Positions 16,851 to 23,261 of a stretch of DNA of 33,560 bases are shown here, piece after piece. The stretch is from Nitrososphaerales archaeon. GTDB taxonomy: Archaea > Thermoproteota > Nitrososphaeria > Nitrososphaerales > CADDZS01. The notes under the pieces were generated by a model. It was given only the letters and a program-made list of their open reading frames with translations, was not told the DNA's origin and ran no database searches. The stretch lies in contig JASHPQ010000004.1 of the NCBI GenBank assembly GCA_030037995.1, forward strand, positions 1 to 33,560. The letters run 5' to 3'. The translations under genes and the position numbers were made by a program. Each line of letters begins with the position of its first letter. Positions within the stretch are counted from its first letter, which is position 1.

Positions 16851-17639
16851 CTAACGTGATACTGCCTTGCAGATTGCCGTGAGCTCGGACTCAAAGTCCC
16901 TGTTCTCCAACATGGTTCCTACTACAACAATATCTGCCCCAGATTTGGATGCGAGAGAGGCGTTTTCCGGCGAAGTGATGCCACCTCCCACAATTAACGT
17001 TCCATTGTAGATGTTTCTAACTGCAGAAATCATCTGCTGCGACACTCGTCCATCAGCCCCGGATCCTGCTTCTAAATACACAAAGCGCATGCCAAAATAC
17101 TCCGCGGCCAGCGCATACATCGCGGCGAGACTGGGCTTATTCGGCGGAATTCCTTTAGCTCTCCCAACAAAGCCCGCCGCACCACCATCTCCCACGATCA
17201 GGTACGCCATGGGGATTGCTTCGAGATTGTGCTTCTTAATGGCCAAAGCCCCTAGTGCCTGCGCCTCGGTAATGAAATAGGGGTTGTCCGAGTTCATCAG
17301 GCAGGAAAAGAAGATAGCATCCGCACTCGGCGCGACTCCTGTGACGTTGCCGGGGAATAGTATCACAGGTGATGTCACAGATGCTTTGATAGTCCTCACA
17401 ACATTTTCGAGTTCTATTTGGTCAACGGCGGTGGAACCGCCCACGAGAATAGCCTTCGCTCCGCAGTTCTCGACTCTTGCAGCGATTCTCGCGGCCTCCG
17501 TCGGAGAAATGTTCTCCGAATCGAGGAGGCCGGCACAAATGGTTCCTTGGGATTTGATTAACTCTCTAAGCTTCGATTCTGTTTGCCTCAGAGGATGCCG
17601 CACCCGTCTGTCCCGCGTTGAACCGGTCAACAAACTCAT
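16851..17639 (-). CDS. Geranylgeranylglyceryl phosphate synthase (GGGPS)
   Basis: Prenyltransferase joining geranylgeranyl-PP to sn-glycerol 1-phosphate, the first ether bond of archaeal membrane lipids (EC 2.5.1.41). TIM barrel of up to 262 aa. Landmarks are KAILVGGST, SPVILFPGNVTGV, ADAIFFSCLMNSDNPYFI, FVYLEAGSGADGRVS and the phosphate-binding LIVGGGITSPENA and GADIVVVGTMLE. The ATG at 17639 overlaps elf1 by 74 bp; a GTG at 17603 would give a more usual N-terminus with a 38-bp overlap. Middle gene of elf1-GGGPS-polC. PcrB-like heptaprenyl synthases are the alternative, unlikely in an archaeon. Confidence 0.93.
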   Translation of the reverse strand: MSLLTGSTRDRRVRHPLRQTESKLRELIKSQGTICAGLLDSENISPTEAARIAARVENCGAKAILVGGSTAVDQIELENVVRTIKASVTSPVILFPGNVTGVAPSADAIFFSCLMNSDNPYFITEAQALGALAIKKHNLEAIPMAYLIVGDGGAAGFVGRAKGIPPNKPSLAAMYALAAEYFGMRFVYLEAGSGADGRVSQQMISAVRNIYNGTLIVGGGITSPENASLASKSGADIVVVGTMLENRDFESELTAICKAVSR

Positions 17640-17829
17640 TGTAAATGTCTATGGGCTCTTTGCCGGCGTTTGGGATCTCTTGACTGGTGCCGCAACTGCC
17701 GCAGGAAATTATCGTGGTTGTCTCCTTTGGCTGCAATCTCACGGAAACCATGCCGCAATTAGGACAGGTGAACACTTTTGGCAGTGTTTTCTTTACTACG
17801 TGCACTACTCTTCGTCGTCTGCGACCCAA
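17566..17829 (-). CDS. Elf1-type transcription elongation factor (zinc ribbon)
   Basis: 87 aa. A basic N-terminus (MGRRRRRVV) precedes a zinc ribbon with C22-PN-C25 and C43-GS-C46. Together these match the archaeal/eukaryal Elf1 family, found in TACK and Asgard archaea. Eukaryal Elf1 binds RNA polymerase II near the DNA channel; the archaeal protein is assumed to act with RNA polymerase. The C-terminal tail is acidic and Ala-rich. First gene of an operon with GGGPS and DP2; its end overlaps GGGPS. The upstream region 17830-18030 is shared with a divergent operon. Confidence 0.85.
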   Translation of the reverse strand: MGRRRRRVVHVVKKTLPKVFTCPNCGMVSVRLQPKETTTIISCGSCGTSQEIPNAGKEPIDIYNEFVDRFNAGQTGAASSEANRIEA

Positions 17830-17892
17830 ATCTGCTGTCGTCTCTATTATTCAGTAGTTGGGCAACCGCATAAATTCGTTGCTAGGTGGTCG

Positions 17893-17907
17893 TTAGATAT
17901 TATCTAA
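17893..17907. promoter_or_regulatory. Palindrome in the elf1 / 18031 divergent promoter region
   Basis: TTAGATATTATCTAA has perfect seven-base arms around a single T. It overlaps a second imperfect dyad, ATTATCTAAAGATAAT. It lies 64 bp upstream of elf1 and 124 bp upstream of the plus-strand operon. AT-rich promoter elements can look palindromic by chance; a regulator site is possible. Confidence 0.35.
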
Positions 17908-17988
17908 AGATAATCCCAGAAATCCGAAATAATTAGCGCATTTCAACCCGTTTTTCCTCATAATTTGCGTTTTTAGGAGAAGTAGATT

Positions 17989-18010
17989 TGTAATACGTTT
18001 TTGTATTACA
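17989..18010. promoter_or_regulatory. Inverted repeat upstream of the 18031 operon
   Basis: TGTAATAC (17989-17996) and GTATTACA (18003-18010) are exact inverse copies with a T-rich six-base spacer, ending 20 bp before the ATG at 18031. The location covers the expected TATA/BRE or start site. The second gene of the operon encodes a wHTH protein that could bind here. Confidence 0.5.
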
Positions 18011-18030
18011 GATTCCGACTCCATAGAGCG

Positions 18031-18429
18031 ATGCTTCAAGACATCAGGAAAGATACGCTCGCCACATTCCTTCTGCGCAAGAGCAACATAACCGAGGTGC
18101 AGCTGGATACTCTTCTCGCCTCAAAGGAGGAGGGAAATCTCGATTACAAGAGGATGCTGCGAGAAAAACGAAAGGTTACCAAGGGGGCTTTTGCCCGTAC
18201 TCTCAAACAAGCACGTCACAACGTTGAAGCTTCGATCTATACCGTTTTCCTCCTTTCGTACGTCAATCTAATCGGTCAGGAAAGTGTGAACCGTATTGTT
18301 AGGAATGCGCGGATGCTCGGCGAATTGAAGGAAGCTAGACCCACAACGGAGGAACAGATCAAAGTGATGGAGGCTATAGAGGAGTACGTGCAGAGCTTCG
18401 CCAGCGGCAGGCGAAACATTATTGTGTGA
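18031..18429 (+). CDS. Conserved archaeal protein of unknown function
   Basis: 132 aa from ATG 18031 (the frame extends 30 bp upstream into the inverted repeat, so this start is preferred). It begins MLQDIRKDTLATFLLRKSNITEVQLDTLL; the middle reads KRMLREKRKVTKGAFARTLKQARHNVEASIYTVFLLSYVNLI, a predicted helical segment that could be a HTH. Almost all-alpha, charged and without membrane segments. The family is not recognised. It is followed, 21 bp on, by a membrane-tethered wHTH protein in the same operon, so a role in the same regulatory unit is likely. Confidence 0.75.
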   Translation: MLQDIRKDTLATFLLRKSNITEVQLDTLLASKEEGNLDYKRMLREKRKVTKGAFARTLKQARHNVEASIYTVFLLSYVNLIGQESVNRIVRNARMLGELKEARPTTEEQIKVMEAIEEYVQSFASGRRNIIV

Positions 18430-18450
18430 TACGATCTTGCCCTGTCTGTG

Positions 18451-19101
18451 ATGTCGGTCACGTTCGATGGCTATATCACGATAATTTCACTCGGGATCTC
18501 GGTCGTTTCCCTAGGTGTTGTGATATTTCTTTCAGAATCGCTGGAAAAGCGCCTTAACGCGCAGCGTCACGACCTGCAAACGCCGGCGACGGTTTCGGAA
18601 GATAACGCGGTGGAAGTTTCGGCGATCGTCTCTGAATTCAGCCAGCGGCTCCGAAGACTGGAGGAGAATCTGGTAGATCAGAAGGTGAAGCTGGAAATCC
18701 TCGAGCTACGAGCTTCCAGAGTGCCGCGGGAAGCTCCGGCAGCAGGTCAATTTGCATATTCCATGACTCCATTCGATCCGAATCGAGTTGACAACTTGGA
18801 ACGCCCTTCCCCGATGGAAAAACCTGGCATCTTTTCGGGAGTAAGAGCTACCCCTCAGAGGGACCGACCCGATCCGGATAAGAAACTTGGAGTGACGGAG
18901 ATAGAGGCTCTCAGGCTGGTGTTCGAGGGCCGCGGAAAGATTAGCGCCAGGGAGATCCAACAGCGGATTGGACGCACGAGGGAGCACACGGCGCGGATGA
19001 TGAACTCGCTGTATCACGACGGCCTCGTGGAACGGGATGTCACGGCAAGACCTTTTTCTTACTCGATCACGGAGAAGGGAAGAGAGCTCCTCAATGGTTG
19101 A
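18451..19101 (+). CDS. Membrane-tethered coiled-coil wHTH regulator
   Basis: 216 aa from ATG 18451. Residues about 5-30 form a transmembrane helix (YITIISLGISVVSLGVVIFL). Then comes a coiled coil of about 60 residues (AIVSEFSQRLRRLEENLVDQKVKLEILEL), a Pro-rich linker, and a C-terminal winged helix. The winged helix reads VTEIEALRLVFEGRGKISAREIQQRIGRTREHTARMMNSLYHDGLVERD, of MarR-like form. A DNA-binding domain tied to the membrane by a coiled coil suggests one-component signalling or chromosome tethering. Second gene of a two-gene unit. No ligand domain is seen. Confidence 0.82.
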   Translation: MSVTFDGYITIISLGISVVSLGVVIFLSESLEKRLNAQRHDLQTPATVSEDNAVEVSAIVSEFSQRLRRLEENLVDQKVKLEILELRASRVPREAPAAGQFAYSMTPFDPNRVDNLERPSPMEKPGIFSGVRATPQRDRPDPDKKLGVTEIEALRLVFEGRGKISAREIQQRIGRTREHTARMMNSLYHDGLVERDVTARPFSYSITEKGRELLNG

Positions 19102-19162
19102 GATAATTAGTGGACGACTCGATGAACATATTATCTGTCTTCCTTGAATGATTGGGGTCTAA

Positions 19163-19768
19163 ATGTCATCCACGACAAAGCAGGTACCGAAGGGTAGGCA
19201 CCGGTTTGCCAGATATGGGCCCACGGATCACTACGAGGATGCCCCGGCGGCGGGTATGTGCCTCAGCGTTTTTGCTGTAGTAAGGCGCCCCGGCAAGAAG
19301 AAAGGAGTGTTGTTGGGCCTGCCGAAGCGCGACGATAAATGGGCCTCGGAATGGATATCGGGCTGGAAGTCCTACTCCGAGAAGGAGCTCGCAGAAACTC
19401 TTGCGCAGTGGAGACTGCCGTCGAGCTATTTGAAAGAAGGGGAGCATCCGGAGGAGGCCCTCCGGCGGATCATGGAGGACCAGCTGGGAATCGGGGATTA
19501 TTCGATTTCGAAGAAGAAGGGGCCACGGATTTTTTCCTACACTTCGCCCTCCGACTGGTACCCGGGAAATAATCATTGGGATCTGGCGTTCGTCTACGAG
19601 GTGAGAACCAAGGGGCTGAAAGACGGGAACCTCCCCAAGTGGTGGCAGGAGCTAGAATTTGTCAAGAAAAAGAAGGATTTTCTGACGAAGGATTACGGGT
19701 GGAACGATGATTTCATGCGAGACCTGTTTGGTTTCGCGAAAAGCGATAAAACTAATTCCAAAAACTGA
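19163..19768 (+). CDS. Nudix-fold protein with degenerate Nudix box
   Basis: 201 aa. Reads as a Nudix domain: AAGMCLSVFAVVRRPGKKKGVLLGL at the front, a Nudix-box-like helix at GEHPEEALRRIMEDQLGI (about residues 93-110), and YPGNNHWDLAFVYEV after it. The box normally ends REUxEExGU; here it is R-I-M-E-D-Q-L-G-I, so the first Glu is Ile and the last Glu of the EE pair is Gln. Metal binding and pyrophosphohydrolase action are therefore doubtful; it may be a binding-only relative. Charged C-terminal tail rich in Lys. Start ATG after a 61-bp gap; DUF1330 protein follows. Confidence 0.75.
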   Translation: MSSTTKQVPKGRHRFARYGPTDHYEDAPAAGMCLSVFAVVRRPGKKKGVLLGLPKRDDKWASEWISGWKSYSEKELAETLAQWRLPSSYLKEGEHPEEALRRIMEDQLGIGDYSISKKKGPRIFSYTSPSDWYPGNNHWDLAFVYEVRTKGLKDGNLPKWWQELEFVKKKKDFLTKDYGWNDDFMRDLFGFAKSDKTNSKN

Positions 19769-19792
19769 TTTTGTGGAGTTTCGTACGAAAGG

Positions 19793-20107
19793 GTGGCGTT
19801 TTGGTTGGCCGCTTACATTGTTTTTACGCGCGTGCGAACGCGCAACCCGGCAGAGATAGAGATCTACCGGAAGCAGGCTTCTGTGTTCTTCTCCGATCCC
19901 TCCTTCAAGTGGCTGGCTCGCTTTGGGGAGTGCGAGGTGAAGGAGGGACCTGGGATCGAGGGTGTGGCGATCCTAGAGTTTTCCACGATGGAAGAAGCCA
20001 AGGCCTGGTACGAAAATCCCGGCTATCAGGAGGCGGCCCGGCACCGGTTCGTGGGTGGTGACTACACCGCTGTCATCGTCGAAGGTTCGTACGTGGCACC
20101 GCAATAG
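19793..20107 (+). CDS. DUF1330-family protein
   Basis: 104 aa, a ferredoxin-like alpha/beta barrel of the DUF1330 family. FWLAAYIVFTRVRTRNPAEIEIYRKQA, then GVAILEFSTMEEAKAWYENPGYQEAARHR and an AVIVEG C-terminal strand are the family pattern, with the conserved EFPS/EFST and W-Y residues. Function of the family is unknown; members often form dimers in the cytosol. GTG start at 19793, 24 bp after the Nudix-like gene, so probable cotranscription. Confidence 0.85.
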   Translation: MAFWLAAYIVFTRVRTRNPAEIEIYRKQASVFFSDPSFKWLARFGECEVKEGPGIEGVAILEFSTMEEAKAWYENPGYQEAARHRFVGGDYTAVIVEGSYVAPQ

Positions 20108-20149
20108 AATTAATCACTAGGGCAAGACGTTCGCTAGATTTTTGCTGCT

Positions 20150-20866
20150 TCAGCTGGCGTGCAGCGTCTTGAATGCTTCATTCAAGGTCGGGATTAACCA
20201 CCCGTCGTAGCAATTCACTAGCTCCCCCGCTCCATTCTTTCTTTTGGCTCTCTTCATTGGCCAGTAAGTTACGAAGGTGGCAATTTTGGATCCGTACGTA
20301 GTGGAATAGTAAGGCTCCAACCGAGCATAGGTGTGTAACTTTTCTTCTCCCAAGTTTTTATCGACGAGCTTCATGGCCCTGCCGGCTGCAAGGGCTCTCG
20401 TTCCCATCAGCACCACCACTCGCGGCTTGAGACATCTTACAGCTACCGAGAGATGCGCCTCCCCTGAATGTCTTGCCATGCCAAGCGTTGGACTGGTGTT
20501 GGTTCCATCTTTGTTGGCGCAGGCGTAGCTGAAAGACGGTAGCAGATAACAGTTAGCGCTCAGAAAGTCCTCCACGAAAGTTTCGAAGTTCTCACACTTC
20601 GGGGCGCTGGGAACTTTTTGAAAGGTCGCAAAGAATTTTTTCCGCAACCGATCGCGGGTGTGATCCCTTTCCTTTTTCATGAAGTAGTGATCGGATCCGG
20701 CGGGAGGAGCTTCCAAGATGAAGAGGATCCCTTCATGGAAGCTCTTGGGGCGCTTCGGTTGGAAACCATTCCACGGTGCCACGCCTGATTTCACCTTGCC
20801 ACAGGTGGCGCTGGAGCAACACCCGCTCTTAACGCCTTGCACAAATTCGTTCCAGTCATCCTCCAC
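20150..20866 (-). CDS. Uracil-DNA-glycosylase-superfamily-like protein
   Basis: 238 aa, GTG start. ILFILEAPPAGSDHYF (about 47-62) resembles the first UDG-superfamily motif (GEAPG/ESPPA). LKPRVVVLMGTRALAAG resembles the central strand. The expected final motif (HPS-type His loop) is not seen; that region reads FVTYWPMKRAKRKNG. The N-terminus has CC-x4-C, with more Cys at CENF, ANC and YAC, possibly metal or Fe-S ligands. Assignment is by motif resemblance and moderate; a glycosylase fold with lost or changed catalysis is plausible. It stands alone on the minus strand, with 42 bp to the convergent DUF1330 gene. Confidence 0.6.
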   Translation of the reverse strand: MEDDWNEFVQGVKSGCCSSATCGKVKSGVAPWNGFQPKRPKSFHEGILFILEAPPAGSDHYFMKKERDHTRDRLRKKFFATFQKVPSAPKCENFETFVEDFLSANCYLLPSFSYACANKDGTNTSPTLGMARHSGEAHLSVAVRCLKPRVVVLMGTRALAAGRAMKLVDKNLGEEKLHTYARLEPYYSTTYGSKIATFVTYWPMKRAKRKNGAGELVNCYDGWLIPTLNEAFKTLHAS

Positions 20867-21074
20867 GCGGTTCTCGCTCTCCTCCAGTAACGCTAGAATG
20901 TCGTTTCAGGACTCTTTTTGTAAAATTAAGGAATTCGCATCGTCACGCCGCCCGTTGAGGTTCGTGTACCTGTCCTTTTGGGAAAAATTGAGACACTTTT
21001 GGAAATCGGGCTACGTATTTTGGATCTAGACCCGGCCTGCCTAAGTTGTTTAAGGCATTTTGTTTTTCCCAGCG

Positions 21075-21290
21075 GTGCAAGTTCCGAATTTTAAAAAGAG
21101 TGCCGAGAGCTTCACTTTGATAGAAGATGCGATCTATGAAGATGCCGAAGAGACAGAAGTGTACTGGACGTGCTCCGCCTGCAATAACTCCTACCTGAGC
21201 TTTCCCGACGATATTCCGGACGCCAAGCGAAGGCATTACGAGCTATTTCATCCAGGCCACCCGACGCAAAAGAAGCTTCTGTATTACTGA
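21075..21290 (+). CDS. Small C2H2-type zinc-finger protein
   Basis: About 71 aa. The C-terminal half has WTCSACNNSYLSF...AKRRHYELFHPGH, a C-x2-C...H-x4-H arrangement able to bind one zinc. The N-terminal half is acidic. The frame opens at TTG 21060; GTG 21075 is a reasonable start, but the true start is uncertain. It overlaps only shadow frames on the other strand. Function unknown; small archaeal C2H2 proteins are usually DNA or protein binders. Confidence 0.55.
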   Translation: MQVPNFKKSAESFTLIEDAIYEDAEETEVYWTCSACNNSYLSFPDDIPDAKRRHYELFHPGHPTQKKLLYY

Positions 21291-21506
21291 AGGAGTAAGA
21301 GAACGTCCGATTAAAGCGAAAAGTTATTCCCTAGCGTAAGCCTTGCCAATATCGGATGATGCCATCGCTTTCGTTCCGGATCCAGTTGGAGTCCTTCTGG
21401 GCGCGTTCGCGGGACGGCATAGGCCGGAATCAACAGAAAACTGACGGAGAATTGGCCATCAATCCATAAAATATGCTACCGACCCTCTGTTATCTAGGTA
21501 GCTTGC

Positions 21507-23153
21507 GTGAAGTTGTATCTGAACGTAGCCGCGTCGATTGCAGTCCTCATGCTGCTACTTGTCGCCAGCCCTCTGTCTTCCTCGCCAGCCGAGTCGATTT
21601 TTCCCAAGTACAACGAGTACAAACTCCCGGCTGCGCAATCAATCACCCTGCCTTCGGGGTACTTTGTCCCGCTGGAGATCTACAGCGCTTCACATTCCAC
21701 TTGGTTAGCCTATCAGGTACGGAGCAACCTTTCGGTTTCCACAGCACTGATGAATACCAATCAGTTCAATCTTTTCAACACCTCCAACACTGACGACATC
21801 TCAAACTCCATCGCGTACCAAAACGGGACGGACGCCCAGGGAGACCTGCTCGTGTCATTCGGGGCCTACTTTCTGGTGTTTTACAACTACGCTCCCTCCG
21901 GGACCGCCAACATTACCTTCACCTACCTGACGTATCCTTTCACGCCCTTCGTCGCCGGGCCGCTGACGCCGCCGGAGCCCACGGGTCTCGCCTCGTTTGG
22001 GCTGTACAACGTTTCGGGAAACGCCGTTCCGTACTCGATTAACACCTCCACCATCGTAGGCGCTGCCAACATCACTTCCATCGAGGCCTACAATGCCTCG
22101 GCTCCGACGCTCAACGACACAGTCTCGGGTGCCACCCTCCAGCTCAACGCGGTGCTCATTGCGCAGGGACGAGGGAGTGGATCTCAGGAACAACAAGTCT
22201 ACTGGGCGCAGAATACTCCGGATTTCGTGACCAGCGCCAGTCAGATCTCCTTCAACGATAATTTGTGGAATAACACGAATCTGGGGGGCTTCCTCTCCAA
22301 TCGGACCGTAACCTCTCCGAACGGCAATTCCGTGTACCCGACGTACGCCAATGAAAGCGAGGCGCAGTACTTCTACGCCTACGGCACCGCGAATTACACT
22401 TACAGGGAACCTTTCGACGTGAAACTCCTCCTCAACGAAAGCGTGCTCTCCGGAAAGGGCGTTTTGCTCCAGATGGGGGAGCAAGTGCTCGAGAATGGAT
22501 CTGCCATTACGAGTACTCCTGTTTATTGGTTTGACAACATCACGATCAGTGACCCCGGCGTGCAGGCAGCTTACTTTCACATCGACGGAAACGACTCGAC
22601 GCCAGTTGGAAGTTTCGAGGATGCCGAGCTGGTCTTTGGCGGTGAGGGAAACCTAGAGGCCACGAATTTCACCCGGATGAGTGCCACGCTCGGGCTGTAC
22701 TATCTCAACGCTTCCTCCGCCAAGCTTTCTCCCTTCCCCTCTTACTTCAGTTTTGGAGGCGACACCGGGGAGGCCGCGGACGACTTGCATGTTAACTATA
22801 TCGGGAATGGATCCGCGGAAGTGGTGACAGGTACTCCAAACTATGTTTACTTGGGTACGGCCTCGAAGGCTACTGCGACGGCATCGTTCTCTACAACTTC
22901 GTCGTCTGTGACTGCGACTTCAAGTTCTACGTCCAGCACGGCAACAACCACTTCTTCATCGTCAGTCTATTCATCAACTCCTTTGTCATCGTCTTCCTCG
23001 TCAAGTCCAGGAGCAGCCGGAATCTCGACCAGCTATTGGTTAGTGTTAGTCCTGGCGCTCGTGGTGGTCATCTTGATCGTAGGTTTCACTTCCACGCGCA
23101 GGGAAAAGTCCGAGACATATCGGCTTCCCCCGGACGAGAATTCCGGCTACTGA
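21507..23153 (+). CDS. Thermopsin-family (A5) acid protease, membrane-anchored
   Basis: 548 aa secreted endopeptidase. Signal peptide about 1-28. The thermopsin core (about 157-445) is easily recognised: PTGLASFGLYNVSGN, NITSIEAYN, GATLQLNAVL, VYWAQNTPDF, ISFNDNLWNNT, then DAELVFGGEGN and GLYYLNASS. These align in order with Sulfolobus acidocaldarius thermopsin as remembered. A Ser/Thr stalk (about 450-503) and a C-terminal transmembrane helix (about 507-528) with a charged tail anchor it at the cell surface, which classic secreted thermopsin lacks. The region 30-150 is an extra N-terminal beta-rich domain. Many Asn sequons. Thermopsins work at low pH, which suggests an acidophilic host. GTG start. 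Confidence 0.93.
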   Translation: MKLYLNVAASIAVLMLLLVASPLSSSPAESIFPKYNEYKLPAAQSITLPSGYFVPLEIYSASHSTWLAYQVRSNLSVSTALMNTNQFNLFNTSNTDDISNSIAYQNGTDAQGDLLVSFGAYFLVFYNYAPSGTANITFTYLTYPFTPFVAGPLTPPEPTGLASFGLYNVSGNAVPYSINTSTIVGAANITSIEAYNASAPTLNDTVSGATLQLNAVLIAQGRGSGSQEQQVYWAQNTPDFVTSASQISFNDNLWNNTNLGGFLSNRTVTSPNGNSVYPTYANESEAQYFYAYGTANYTYREPFDVKLLLNESVLSGKGVLLQMGEQVLENGSAITSTPVYWFDNITISDPGVQAAYFHIDGNDSTPVGSFEDAELVFGGEGNLEATNFTRMSATLGLYYLNASSAKLSPFPSYFSFGGDTGEAADDLHVNYIGNGSAEVVTGTPNYVYLGTASKATATASFSTTSSSVTATSSSTSSTATTTSSSSVYSSTPLSSSSSSSPGAAGISTSYWLVLVLALVVVILIVGFTSTRREKSETYRLPPDENSGY

Positions 23154-23261
23154 TTTCGGACACTGCATCGGTCTTCTGAATACGTACAGAGGGTTTTTCG
23201 TTTTCGGCAAGTTTTGCTATAAGCCGGTTCTTCTCGAATGCTCTAACGCGTGCATTATCCA

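Noticed and set aside
17284-17907. A 207-codon plus-strand frame across GGGPS and elf1.
   Set aside because: Both minus-strand genes are clearly recognised here; the antisense frame has no motif.
21855-22580. 241-codon minus-strand frame within the thermopsin gene.
   Set aside because: Antisense of a well-supported thermopsin core; no recognisable domain.
22900-23010. Ser/Thr codon-rich stretch considered as a simple-sequence repeat element.
   Set aside because: It encodes the stalk of the thermopsin protein and has no exact tandem unit.
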